Shown: positions 44,711 through 53,049, counted from the first letter of the stretch. The stretch: 64,000 nt of DNA from Dyella sp. GSA-30 (GCF_027924605.1 NZ_AP027042.1:1589524-1653523), one strand, 5' to 3'. Translations and numbers: made by a program. Notes: generated by a model from the sequence alone, not told the origin.

Positions 44711-45161
44711 GTGCTGCGTAACCCCAGGGTTATGAGTGTGGTCGCCGCGTTGCCTTCCAGGGCTGCAGGCTGGTGAAGAATCGCGGTATTTCAGCCGGCT
44801 GTGGGGAAAACATCAAGCGGAAGTTGTGCTTACGTTTAGTTTGGTGAAGCCCCTGGCAGTTCCGCGAGAACCCGGCTCACCTTGTAGGAGCGACTTCAGG
44901 GTGCCTCGAATAACCTCAGTTTTCATTACCGTCATCCCGGCGCAGGCCGGGACCCAGTGACTTTGTGATCGGTTGTCGCGAGAGCGCGCAAAAGTCAGCT
45001 CTATCGCGAAAACTGAAAACCGATGCCACTGGGTTACTCGCTTCGCTCGCCCCTTCGGGGCCGCCCTCTGGGCGTTCTACGCGCAAGCGCTTGTCCGGCC
45101 TGCGCCGGGATGACGACTAGAAAGGTCTCCCCCTGAAGCCGTTCCTATAAGCAAACCCCAC
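44711..45161. other. Repeat-filled intergenic region before degQ
   Basis: About 450 bases without a gene. It holds a single arm of the second REP family (44883-44899), a 17-base sequence also found before REP copy 4 (GAATAACCTCAGTTTTC at 44908-44924 and 39053-39069), and REP copy 5. Confidence 0.7.
44940..45115. repeat. REP/BIME-like palindromic element, copy 5, interrupted
   Basis: Left arm and core match copy 1 (GACTTTGTGATCGGTTGTCG). The right arm is split after CCACTGGGT by about 50 extra bases (45036-45094, TACTCGCTTCGCTCGCCCC...GCAAGCGCTTGT) before CCGGCCTGCGCCGGGATGACG completes it. Confidence 0.8.
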
Positions 45162-46532
45162 TCAAAGCACCTGCACGTACCGCGTCCCCTCATCCCCCGA
45201 CACCACCAGCAACAACTGCCGCGGATTCACCCCGGCGAGCCGCTGCATCGTGTTCAGACTGGTCACGCGGAGATTGCCGATACCCAGCAAAATGTCCCCC
45301 TGCTTCAGTCCGCTCTGCTCGGCGCGACTGCCCTTGGCGACGCTCGCGATCTGCACACCGGCCACGCCCTGGCTACGCAGGTTCTGCGGCAGCTCGCTGA
45401 AGGTGACGCCCACCAGTCGTGCATCGAGCTTGCCGCCGTCGAGCGTGGCGAGTTTCTCGGGTGTCAGTTTCAGAGTGATGTCGCGCGGCGTGCCGCCGCG
45501 CGTGACGGTGAGCTTGACCGAGCTGCCGACCGGTAGCAGACCCTCGGAGTTGCGCAGGTCCTGCGGATTGCGCAGCGGTTTGCCGTCCACCGCAGTGATC
45601 ACATCACCGGTCTGCACATCGGCCTGGTCGGCGACCGAGCCGTTGCTCACCCGCGTCACCACCACGCCCTCGCTGCTCTTCAGCCCCAGTACCTGCGCGA
45701 TGCGTGGGGTGATCTCCTGCGTGTCGATGCCCAGCGTGCCGCGGCTGACCTTGCCGTGCGCGATCAGCTGCTGCATCACCTCGCTGCTCAGATTGGTGGG
45801 GATGGCAAAGCCGATGCCGACATTGCCGCCCGAGGGCGAGAAGATCATCGTGTTGATGCCGACCAGCTCGCCGCGCAGGTTCACCAGCGCGCCGCCGGAG
45901 TTGCCCGGGTTGATCGAGGCATCGGTCTGGATAAAGTTCTGATAGCCCGAATTGCCGAGCCCCGAGCGACGCAGCGCCGAGACGATGCCCGAGGTCGCCG
46001 TCTGCCCCAGCCCGAACGGGTCGCCCACCGCAACCACGAAATCGCCCACGCGCAGTTGATCGGAGTTGGCCAGCGGCAGCGCCTTCAGATCCGTGCCCTG
46101 AATCTGCACCACCGCCACATCGGTTTCCGGGTCGGTGCCGATCAGCTTGCCTTTGAAGTTGCGCCCGTCCTGCAGGGTGACCGAGATATCGTCCGCGCCG
46201 CCGACCACATGGTTATTGGTCAGCACATAGCCCTTGGCCGCATCGACGATGACGCCCGAACCCAGGCTCTGCTCCACGCGTTCGCGCGCGCCGCCGTTGA
46301 GGCCGAACATCTGACGAAACACCGGGTCGTCGAAGAACGGATCGCGCACCTTTACGCGGGTCTTGGTCGAGATGTTTACCACCGCCGGCGTAACTTTCTC
46401 CAGCATGGGCGCCAGTGACGGTAAAGGTTGCCCGTCAACACTCGGTGGCAGTGCAGCACGGCCGATCAGCGGCAGCACCGATGCCAGCACGGCACTAAAT
46501 ATGACAGCGAGGCGGCGATGACGCGGATACAT
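45162..46532 (-). CDS. degQ: Periplasmic serine endoprotease DegQ/DegP family
   Basis: A 456-residue HtrA protease. The signal peptide ends near PLIGRAALP. The catalytic triad is seen in LTNNHVVGGAD (His), DPETDVAVVQI (Asp) and INPGNSGGALVNL (Ser). Two PDZ domains follow, one at about residues 265-355 (LGIDTQEITPRIAQVLG...) and a second to the C-terminus (VTFSELPQNLRSQGV...). Loop LA is short, as in DegQ rather than DegP. It degrades or holds misfolded envelope proteins. It is divergent from nrdJ. Confidence 0.93.
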   Translation of the reverse strand: MYPRHRRLAVIFSAVLASVLPLIGRAALPPSVDGQPLPSLAPMLEKVTPAVVNISTKTRVKVRDPFFDDPVFRQMFGLNGGARERVEQSLGSGVIVDAAKGYVLTNNHVVGGADDISVTLQDGRNFKGKLIGTDPETDVAVVQIQGTDLKALPLANSDQLRVGDFVVAVGDPFGLGQTATSGIVSALRRSGLGNSGYQNFIQTDASINPGNSGGALVNLRGELVGINTMIFSPSGGNVGIGFAIPTNLSSEVMQQLIAHGKVSRGTLGIDTQEITPRIAQVLGLKSSEGVVVTRVSNGSVADQADVQTGDVITAVDGKPLRNPQDLRNSEGLLPVGSSVKLTVTRGGTPRDITLKLTPEKLATLDGGKLDARLVGVTFSELPQNLRSQGVAGVQIASVAKGSRAEQSGLKQGDILLGIGNLRVTSLNTMQRLAGVNPRQLLLVVSGDEGTRYVQVL

Positions 46533-46683
46533 CGAAGACTCCTTAAAAACATGGGTGGCGAAGCATAAGTGCAGGTTCGACTTTGCCTGTCGCGTTCGGT
46601 TCCCGCACCTGGCGATAACGTGACGGTGTTCAAAACACTTTACTTCGCATCGGACCAGGGGTAACTTGCACTTCCGTCCGCAA

Positions 46684-46699
46684 GCACAACATATTGTGT
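46684..46699 (+). promoter_or_regulatory. NrdR-box-like palindrome upstream of nrdJ
   Basis: GCACAACATATTGTGT matches 14 of 16 positions of the NrdR box consensus (ACACAATATATTGTGT, recalled). NrdR represses ribonucleotide reductase genes. A second box at the usual spacing was not found. Confidence 0.6.
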
Positions 46700-46738
46700 G
46701 TTGATGTCAGTTCACTACCCAGTGCTGGTGTCGACCAA

Positions 46739-46763
46739 CAAACCCCTCAGGGGAGGGGTTTTC
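46739..46763 (+). terminator. Terminator-like hairpin in the nrdJ leader
   Basis: AAACCCCT and AGGGGTTTT pair around CAGGGG, followed by TCG. It lies between the NrdR-box-like site and the start codon, 115 bases before nrdJ, so it could act as an attenuator or end a short RNA. Confidence 0.45.
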
Positions 46764-46877
46764 GTACGGAAGGGAAGACAGGCGGGTAATCGCTGCCGGG
46801 CCGGGAGGCCACCGGCGATGCCTCAGCTGATGTGAAGAAACCAACGGTACGGGTCATACCGGGAGGTCAGGAAGCCG

Positions 46878-49025
46878 ATGAGCACCGTGCGTGCACCAGC
46901 CATGGTTCGTGATGCCGCAGCGATTCCGCTGCAGCCCGCGTCGCAGGACATCTGGGATAAAAAATACCGCCTGAAAGCGAAGTCGGGCGCACCGGTCGAC
47001 GGCAGCGTCGACGAAACCTATCAGCGCGTGGCGCGCGCGCTTTCCGATGTGGAAGCGACGCCGGAGCTGCGCGAACACTGGAACGAGCGTTTTCTGTGGG
47101 CACTGCGCCGCGGGGCGATCCCGGCTGGCCGCATCACCTCCAACGCCGGCGCGCTCGCGCACAAGCCCGCGACCTCGACCATCAATTGCACGGTGTCCGG
47201 CACCATCCGCGATTCGATGGACGACATCCTCGAGAAGGTCCACGAAGCCGGCCTGACACTCAAGGCGGGTTGCGGCATCGGTTACGAGTTCTCCACGCTG
47301 CGTCCGCGCGGCGCGTACGTGTCGGGTGCGGGCGCCTATACCAGCGGCCCGCTGTCCTTCATGGATATCTACGACAAGATGTGTTTCACCGTCTCCTCCG
47401 CCGGCGGTCGCCGCGGTGCGCAGATGGGCACCTTCGACGTCAGCCATCCGGACGTGAAGGAATTCATCCGCTCCAAGCGCGAAGACGGTCGCCTGCGCCA
47501 GTTCAACCTGTCGCTGCTGGTCACCGACGGCTTCATGCAGGCGGTGGAGCACGACCAGGACTGGCCGCTGGTCTTCCCAGTGCACGTCAAGGAGAAGGAC
47601 GAAGTCGTTCTCGACGACGCCAGCCAGGTGGTATGGCGCGAATGGCCCACCCACGAAAACTACGTGGAGCGCGAAGACGGCCTGGTCGCCTGCAAGATCT
47701 ACGGCCACATCCGCGCGCGGCACCTGTGGGACATGATCATGGTGTCCACCTATGACTATGCCGAGCCGGGTTTCATCCTGATCGACAAGGTCAACGAGAT
47801 GAACAACAACTGGTGGTGCGAGCACATCCGCGCCACCAACCCCTGCGGTGAGCAACCGCTGCCGCCGTACGGCTCGTGCCTGCTCGGCTCGATCAACCTC
47901 ACCACCTTCGTGCGCGACCCGTTCGGCCCGAAGGCGCGCTTCGACTGGGACGAGTACCGCGACGTGGTCCGCGTCTTCACCCGCATGCTCGACAACGTGG
48001 TGGAGATCAACGGCCTGCCGCTGGAGCAGCAGCGCAACGAGATCCTCTCCAAGCGCCGTCACGGCATGGGGTTCCTGGGTCTGGGTTCGACCCTGACCAT
48101 GCTCAAGATGCGCTACGGCGCCGCCGACGCTGTCGCCTTCACCGAAGAGGTGTCGCGCGAGATGGCCGTGGCCGGTTGGGAAGTGGCGCTGGAGCTGGCC
48201 AAGGAAAAAGGCCCGGCACCGATCCTGCTGCGCGAGTTCACCGTCACCGGCGACATGCTGCGCAAGCGTCCGGAGATGGTCACCGACGGCTACAAGGTCG
48301 GCGACACCATCACCGGCCGCGTACTGCACGCCAAGTACAGCCGCTACATGCAGCGCGTGGCCTCGGTCGCCCCGAACCTGGTCAAGGAGCTCGCCGAAAC
48401 CGGCGCACGCTTCACCCACCACAGCTCGATCGCGCCCACCGGCACCATTTCGTTGTCGCTGGCCAACAACGCCAGTAACGGCATCGAGCCCAGTTTTGCC
48501 CATCACTACTCGCGCAACGTGATCCGTGAGGGCCGCAAGACCAAGGAAAAAGTCGAGGTCTACAGCTACGAGCTGCTCGCCTACCGCGCATTGATCAATG
48601 CCGACGCGATGCCGTTCACCGACGATGCCCAGGCCAAGCTGCCAGAGTACTTCGTTGCCGCTGACGATATCTCGCCGAAGGAGCATGTCGACATCCAGGC
48701 CGCCGCGCAGTTGTGGGTCGATTCGTCGATCTCCAAGACCGCGAACGTGCCGACCGACTACCCCTACGAAGACTTCAAGGACATCTACTTCTACGCCTAT
48801 AAGCAGGGTCTCAAGGGCTGCACGACCTTCCGTTTCAACCCCGCTGCGTTCCAGGGCGTGTTGGTGAAAGAGTCAGATCTTGAGAGCACCCTCTACCGCT
48901 TCGAATTGGAGGACGGTAGTGTTGTGGAACTGAAAGGCAACGAAGAGGTGGAGTACGACGGCGAAATGCACACCGCCGCCAATCTGTTCGATGCCTTGAA
49001 GGAAGGCTATTACGGCAAATTCTGA
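46878..49025 (+). CDS. nrdJa: Class II ribonucleotide reductase, large part (NrdJa)
   Basis: A 715-residue adenosylcobalamin-dependent ribonucleotide reductase that makes dNTP precursors with or without oxygen. Seen: INCTVSGTI with the first active-site cysteine, CGIGYEFSTLRPRGAYVSG, the radical-site block ATNPCGEQPLPPYGSCLLGSINL with Cys and Glu, and APTGTISLSLANNASNGIEP. The zinc-bearing C-terminal cysteines of full-length NrdJ are missing and reside in the separate gene at 49868. GGAGGTCAGGAAG precedes the ATG. An NrdR-box-like site lies upstream. Confidence 0.95.
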   Translation: MSTVRAPAMVRDAAAIPLQPASQDIWDKKYRLKAKSGAPVDGSVDETYQRVARALSDVEATPELREHWNERFLWALRRGAIPAGRITSNAGALAHKPATSTINCTVSGTIRDSMDDILEKVHEAGLTLKAGCGIGYEFSTLRPRGAYVSGAGAYTSGPLSFMDIYDKMCFTVSSAGGRRGAQMGTFDVSHPDVKEFIRSKREDGRLRQFNLSLLVTDGFMQAVEHDQDWPLVFPVHVKEKDEVVLDDASQVVWREWPTHENYVEREDGLVACKIYGHIRARHLWDMIMVSTYDYAEPGFILIDKVNEMNNNWWCEHIRATNPCGEQPLPPYGSCLLGSINLTTFVRDPFGPKARFDWDEYRDVVRVFTRMLDNVVEINGLPLEQQRNEILSKRRHGMGFLGLGSTLTMLKMRYGAADAVAFTEEVSREMAVAGWEVALELAKEKGPAPILLREFTVTGDMLRKRPEMVTDGYKVGDTITGRVLHAKYSRYMQRVASVAPNLVKELAETGARFTHHSSIAPTGTISLSLANNASNGIEPSFAHHYSRNVIREGRKTKEKVEVYSYELLAYRALINADAMPFTDDAQAKLPEYFVAADDISPKEHVDIQAAAQLWVDSSISKTANVPTDYPYEDFKDIYFYAYKQGLKGCTTFRFNPAAFQGVLVKESDLESTLYRFELEDGSVVELKGNEEVEYDGEMHTAANLFDALKEGYYGKF

Positions 49026-49115
49026 TAGCGGGGAGCATGACCGCTATCATTACCGCGTAACGGCTTTGCGTAGAGTTACGGTTTAGCACTAAAAAAACCC
49101 GTCGGAGGGGAACAC

Positions 49116-49646
49116 ATGTCAATTGATCTGGATTTCGAAATGAACGATACAACGGCAACAACGGAAGCACCGGCAGTCGATTCGACCCCGGCGCCGAAGA
49201 AGGCCCGCGCCAAGCGTAAACCGGCTGCCAAGAAGGCAGCACCGGCCAAGAAGGCGGCTAAGAAAGCCACCAAGAAGGCCGGCGCCAAGAAGGCAACCAA
49301 GAAGGTCGCGAAGAAGGCGACCAAGAAGGTAGCCAAGAAAGCCACCAAGAAAGTCGCAGCCAAGAAAGCGGTGAAGAAGGCAGTCAAGAAGGCTGCCAAG
49401 AAAGCCGTGAAGAAGGTGCGGGCAGCCAAGAAGGCAGTCAAGAAGACTGCTCGCAAGGTTGCCAAGAAGGGCACGGCCCGCAAGGCCGCAAAGAAGGTCA
49501 GCAGCAAAAAGACGGCCCGTAAAGCCGCCCCGAAGAAAGCGGCAAAGTCCGCTAGCAAGAAAACCGCCCGCAAAGCGGTAAAGAGGTCCACTGCCAGCAA
49601 GAAGACGGCGCGTAAGGCCACCAAAAAGGCCGCCCGTCGCAAGTAA
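49116..49646 (+). CDS. Lysine/alanine-rich histone H1-like protein
   Basis: A 176-residue protein. The first 27 residues are acidic (MSIDLDFEMNDTTATTEAP). The rest is almost only K, A, T, V and P in repeats such as KKATKKVAKKATKK and KKTARKAAKK, as in eukaryotic histone H1 tails and the AlgP/HC2-type bacterial proteins. It would bind DNA through charge and compact or bridge it. GGAGGGG precedes the ATG by five bases. It sits between the two halves of NrdJ. Low complexity makes the exact family uncertain, but the frame is long, starts well and is clearly coding. Confidence 0.88.
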   Translation: MSIDLDFEMNDTTATTEAPAVDSTPAPKKARAKRKPAAKKAAPAKKAAKKATKKAGAKKATKKVAKKATKKVAKKATKKVAAKKAVKKAVKKAAKKAVKKVRAAKKAVKKTARKVAKKGTARKAAKKVSSKKTARKAAPKKAAKSASKKTARKAVKRSTASKKTARKATKKAARRK

Positions 49647-49722
49647 GCCGTAACCAGTCGGGTCCGGCCTGGTGCCGGACCCGATTGTCTTCGACGACAG
49701 GGTGACGAAGACCTCCCCTATC

Positions 49723-49752
49723 CGTCATCCCCGCGAAGGCGGGGACCCAGTG
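49723..49752. repeat. Half copy of the REP/BIME-like element
   Basis: A single arm, CGTCATCCCCGCGAAGGCGG plus GGACCCAGTG, without core or opposite arm. The arm's own hairpin has CCCGC/GCGGG instead of CCCGGC/GGCCGGG. Confidence 0.75.
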
Positions 49753-49867
49753 AAATACGTAGTGCGAAGCACGCCTCTTAAAAAAGGCGCAGCAGCGCCA
49801 CCCGCACCACCCAAAAGAACACCAAAGCCTCGCGGCACCGCCAAGCACTCAAAAAGAAGACACCACC

Positions 49868-50611
49868 ATGGCGATCAAGATCGAAAAGAAGATCAAGGGC
49901 TACAACGTCGTAAAGCCCGAAGACAAAGCCGCGCAAGCCACCACCCCCGCCCAGCCCAAGAAAGACGAGGCACCCAAGGCGGAAGTGATCCAGATGCACG
50001 AGAGCGTAGAGCGCCCCGAGACGCTCATCGGCTCCACCTACAAGATCAAGTCGCCGCTGTTCGAGCACGCGTTGTACGTCACCGTCAACGACATCGTCCT
50101 CAACGCCGGCACCTCGCACGAACAACGCCGTCCCTTCGAGATTTTCATCAACTCGAAGAACATGGACCACTTCCAGTGGATCGTGGCGCTAACCCGCATC
50201 ATCTCCGCCGTCTTCCGCAAGGGCGGCGACATCACCTTCCTGGCTGAGGAGATGAAAGCGGTGTTTGACCCGCGCGGCGGCTACTTCAAGGCCGGCGGAG
50301 TCTACATGCCCAGCATCGTGGCCGAGATCGGCGCGGTGATCGAGCAGCATATGAAGATGATCGGCCTGATCCACGACCCAGAGATGGATGAATCGACCCG
50401 GCGACTGATTGCCGAGAAGCGGGCGGCCTATGAGGCTGCCGCCAACCCCACGCCCAAGCAGGGCAGTGCCGAGGCCGCCAAGCCGGCCGCCGAGTCATCC
50501 ACGGGCTTTCCGCCTGGGGCGACTATGTGCGTTAAGTGCAATACGCAGGCGCTGGTGCTGATGGATGGGTGTCAGACTTGTTTGAATTGTGGGTATTCGA
50601 AGTGTGGGTGA
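49868..50611 (+). CDS. nrdJb: Class II ribonucleotide reductase, small C-terminal part (NrdJb)
   Basis: A 247-residue protein carrying the C-terminal region of NrdJ as a separate chain, as in Pseudomonas aeruginosa NrdJb. A TSCPD-like domain spans about residues 55-165 (GSTYKIKSPLFEHALYVTVND...FEIFINSKNMDHFQWIVALTR). The tail CVKCNTQALVLMDGCQTCLNCGYSKCG supplies a zinc ribbon and the redox-active cysteines that re-reduce the active site. It should associate with NrdJa. Its stop codon is immediately followed by the tRNA-Ser remnant, and its last codons are less GC-rich than the rest. Confidence 0.93.
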   Translation: MAIKIEKKIKGYNVVKPEDKAAQATTPAQPKKDEAPKAEVIQMHESVERPETLIGSTYKIKSPLFEHALYVTVNDIVLNAGTSHEQRRPFEIFINSKNMDHFQWIVALTRIISAVFRKGGDITFLAEEMKAVFDPRGGYFKAGGVYMPSIVAEIGAVIEQHMKMIGLIHDPEMDESTRRLIAEKRAAYEAAANPTPKQGSAEAAKPAAESSTGFPPGATMCVKCNTQALVLMDGCQTCLNCGYSKCG

Positions 50612-50680
50612 TATGCATCTGACTCGAAATCAGGTGTACGTGTAAGCGTACCGTGGGTTCGAATCCCATCCTCTCCGCCA
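50612..50680 (+). pseudogene. tRNA-Ser (CGA) 3' remnant, candidate att site
   Basis: Starting at TATGCATCTGA, the sequence has a full anticodon arm (TCTGA-CTCGAAA-TCAGG, anticodon CGA), a long variable arm (GTACG...CGTAC), a T arm (GTGGGTTCGAATCCCAT) and acceptor CCTCTCCGCCA. The 5' acceptor strand (GGAGAGG) and the D arm are missing; nrdJb ends there instead. Such 3' tRNA halves are typical att sites of integrated elements. Confidence 0.8.
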
Positions 50681-50690
50681 GAAAATTAAA

Positions 50691-50718
50691 TAAGCTCCTG
50701 AATTAAGGGGCTTTTTTA
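50691..50718 (+). terminator. Intrinsic terminator after the tRNA-Ser remnant
   Basis: AAGCTCCT (50692-50699) pairs with AGGGGCTT (50706-50713) and is followed by TTTT. It may serve nrdJb now. Confidence 0.8.
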
Positions 50719-50995
50719 TTGCCTGTTGGTTGGCTTCCCTACTTTAGTCCCTACGGCGCGATCCGATTGCGCGCGGACGGCTACGGACAAGGATGGTAGC
50801 GATATACGCAACGATTTCGCTGTGAGCGGACTACGGGTCAGTGGGTAGGTACTGGTCGCAGCGCGCGACACGCTCCTGCACATGCCTGCATGGTCGTAGA
50901 CGTATGCGTCCTAATGGACGCCGGGGCAGCGCTGGAGTCCACTTCTCGATAGCGAGATACTGGGCCGTCTCCCGAAGACAGGGACAGGGGCCAAT
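50719..50995. other. Gap after the tRNA-Ser remnant
   Basis: About 280 bases with no convincing gene. No integrase fragment was recognised on either strand. Confidence 0.5.
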
Positions 50996-51346
50996 ATGAA
51001 AGTTCTCTTGAGCATCGCGCTCGCGTGCGCGCTCGCCGGGTGCAGCACGTACCAAGCGCACAGCAATCTAGCGACACCCTACGCGCCAACCGATCCGAGT
51101 CGGGTGCAAATCCTCTACTCGCCGCCGCAGCGCGCGTACACCTCCATCGGCATCGTCTCCGCCAACCACTACAAGCCCGGCTGGACTGATCCAAGCGTCA
51201 GCGACGCAATCCCCCAGCTACAAGCTGCCGGTGCGCAGATTGGTGCGGATGCGGTGATCGTGCGCGCTGATCGCAGCAACAATGACCGGCATGTCGTCGT
51301 TGAAGGCGAGGCGATCAAGTTCGCCAGCGACTCGAATCAGCGCTAG
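50996..51346 (+). CDS. Hypothetical lipoprotein
   Basis: A 116-residue protein with a short signal peptide and lipobox LAGC (cysteine 16). The mature part contains AYTSIGIVSANHYKPGWTDP and AAGAQIGADAVIVRADRSNND, a pattern seen in small envelope lipoproteins of the YbjQ/DUF4156-like type, but no family is assigned with confidence. Probably outer membrane. It is the first gene after the tRNA remnant. Confidence 0.75.
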   Translation: MKVLLSIALACALAGCSTYQAHSNLATPYAPTDPSRVQILYSPPQRAYTSIGIVSANHYKPGWTDPSVSDAIPQLQAAGAQIGADAVIVRADRSNNDRHVVVEGEAIKFASDSNQR

Positions 51347-51364
51347 CCAAAGGAGCGAGCCTCT

Positions 51365-51838
51365 GTGGAACTCCTATTCCATGTCCTGACAACGATTCTC
51401 ATTGCTGTCGTTAGCGCGACCTTCAGTGCGTGGATCACTGTTCGTCTATCACGGGAAAAATTTCGCTCGGAGCACTGGTGGGAAAAGAAGTTTGAGGCCT
51501 ACGAGCGTGTGATTGACGCATTCCATTCGTCCAAGAAGTTCTACTCAGAGCACTTGAGAGCAAGCTATCTTGATTTTGACTTGGATGACGGGCGAGTCGA
51601 GGAGCTAAAGAATCAATCACTGAAAGCGCGTGACGAGATACTTAGGACATCGGACATTGGTGGGTTCATTCTATCTGCCTCTGCGCTCAGCATCCTCGCA
51701 AAATATGAGGCCGAGTCAGAGAACATGCCACGCCAAGACTCTTGGCAAGAGCACCTAGATCTCTCTTGGTCCATTGCTAATCGGTACATGAAAGAATTCA
51801 TTGCCGAGGCACATTCGGACCTTAAGAAAAACAAGTAA
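51365..51838 (+). CDS. Membrane-anchored hypothetical protein
   Basis: A 157-residue protein starting at GTG 51365 with AAAGGAG upstream. An N-terminal membrane helix (LLFHVLTTILIAVVSATFSAWI) is followed by a charged, mostly helical cytoplasmic part (REKFRSEHWWEKKFEAYERVIDAFHSSKKFYSEH). No family is recognised. Similar single-helix plus coiled-helix proteins occur as orphans in genomic islands. Base composition is AT-richer than in the core genes. Confidence 0.72.
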   Translation: MELLFHVLTTILIAVVSATFSAWITVRLSREKFRSEHWWEKKFEAYERVIDAFHSSKKFYSEHLRASYLDFDLDDGRVEELKNQSLKARDEILRTSDIGGFILSASALSILAKYEAESENMPRQDSWQEHLDLSWSIANRYMKEFIAEAHSDLKKNK

Positions 51839-51858
51839 ATGACCACAAGGAGATAGTA

Positions 51859-52200
51859 ATGAGTACTGTGCCGCTTTTTTCAGCCGAAATTGAACTCAAA
51901 GAAGATGGGGTAATCGGAAAAAGTATCGAGTGCTCTGAAAAGCACGCGCCGTTTATCATTGCTCAGCTCAGTGCCGCGGGCTTTCAGTGTTGTGCGCCGA
52001 AAGTTGTAATACCCGGCACGCAAAGAATAAGCAACTGGGTGCAGGTTCTCGTGTCTCATCACGATTTCGATGAAATGCATTCAGCAATTGCAAATGGCCT
52101 CAGTAATTCCAACATCGCAACTCTTGAAGAGGATTACTCAGGCAACGGCGAGCGGCTCGTTCGAATCAATCTGTCCAATATCAGCGTTTTCAACAAATAA
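51859..52200 (+). CDS. Hypothetical protein, 113 residues
   Basis: The ATG at 51859 has AAGGAGA nearby, 20 bases after the previous stop, so it is probably co-transcribed. The product is soluble, with no signal peptide or membrane helix, and contains CCAPKVVIPGTQRISNWVQVLVSHHDFDEMH. No family is recognised. Composition is AT-rich like its neighbours. Confidence 0.7.
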   Translation: MSTVPLFSAEIELKEDGVIGKSIECSEKHAPFIIAQLSAAGFQCCAPKVVIPGTQRISNWVQVLVSHHDFDEMHSAIANGLSNSNIATLEEDYSGNGERLVRINLSNISVFNK

Positions 52201-52248
52201 CCTTGCTTACAACGGCGGCGTAATTCGACAGCGCCGCTTTTTTTCTGC

Positions 52249-53043
52249 CTAGAAAAGTCCATGAATCTTCGCGATCCAGCCGGCCACTGTGATAATTAAT
52301 CCAATCAAGGATATTGCCCAGTGCTGCTTAATGTAGGTGACTACAGATTCAAAACTGAGGCCATATATGTCCTTCCACTTGGCATCAGTCTTCAAACTTC
52401 CGTCAGAGATGCGCTCAAAAATATTGGCCATGATGTCCGCCTTTCTGAGCGTTGACTGATGCAGCTTAACGAACTCCTTGTTTTCGAACGCTTCCGCTTC
52501 ATCCTTGCCGGCAAGGAAGTCACGCGCAGTCATCCTGTTTATCTTTATCAGATTTTCTAGCCTGGGATGACTTGCATAGCGAACACCGAATACATCAATA
52601 AGCGCCCGCGCAAGATCGAATTTCCTTTCTTCGGGAAGCTCGATTGGCCTCCCATGAAGTACCTTATACCGGTGTTCGATTGCAGGAAAGCCGTAATTTA
52701 TGTCGCGCATGTTCCAGTGGATCCATGTGCAATGCTTGGTCTTATCAAGGTACGTATAAAATTCATCGAGCATCTCTTTTTCAAGAGCATCATAATTTGC
52801 CTCAATATTCGCAAAGTCGACGCCCTTTTGCTCGGCAACCTTATGAATGGAAAAAGACTCAGTTTGTCCTGACGACAAATTCCGGACTGCAATAGAGGTT
52901 ACGCGAGGCGTCCGACCATCCTGCTTGTCGTAAAAGGACTCACAGGAATAGTGAATTACAACGCACGTCTCGCCCTTTTGATCTAATTCCGCCAGCCTTT
53001 TAAGGGCGGCATTTCTTTTTTTAATTCTCCTCAGCGGAGTCAT
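52249..53043 (-). CDS. Unknown membrane-anchored protein, possible RNase H-fold
   Basis: A 264-residue protein. The N-terminal half alternates strands and helices: ETCVVIHYSCESFYDK, VTSIAVRNLSSGQTESFSIH, then a helix and HCTWIHWNMRDINYGFPAIEHRY. This order resembles the start of DEDD/RNase H-type exonucleases, where an acidic strand is followed by a loop with an aspartate, but the match is by eye only. The C-terminus has one membrane helix (AISLIGLIITVAGWIAKI). ATGs lie at 53049 and 53043; the second has AAGGGG at a better distance. It is AT-rich, convergent with the small genes before it. Confidence 0.7.
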   Translation of the reverse strand: MTPLRRIKKRNAALKRLAELDQKGETCVVIHYSCESFYDKQDGRTPRVTSIAVRNLSSGQTESFSIHKVAEQKGVDFANIEANYDALEKEMLDEFYTYLDKTKHCTWIHWNMRDINYGFPAIEHRYKVLHGRPIELPEERKFDLARALIDVFGVRYASHPRLENLIKINRMTARDFLAGKDEAEAFENKEFVKLHQSTLRKADIMANIFERISDGSLKTDAKWKDIYGLSFESVVTYIKQHWAISLIGLIITVAGWIAKIHGLF

Positions 53044-53049
53044 CCCCAT

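Noticed and set aside
46764-46877. Cobalamin riboswitch before nrdJ
   Set aside because: A B12-box-like GTCAGGAAGCC lies near the start codon, but the conserved core blocks (such as CGCCACTGT and the GGGAA-GGTG segments) were not found. Left as an open question for a covariance-model scan.
46854-48686. Open frame of 610 codons opposite nrdJa
   Set aside because: Shadow of nrdJa; histidine/valine/glycine-rich low-information sequence with no recognisable family.
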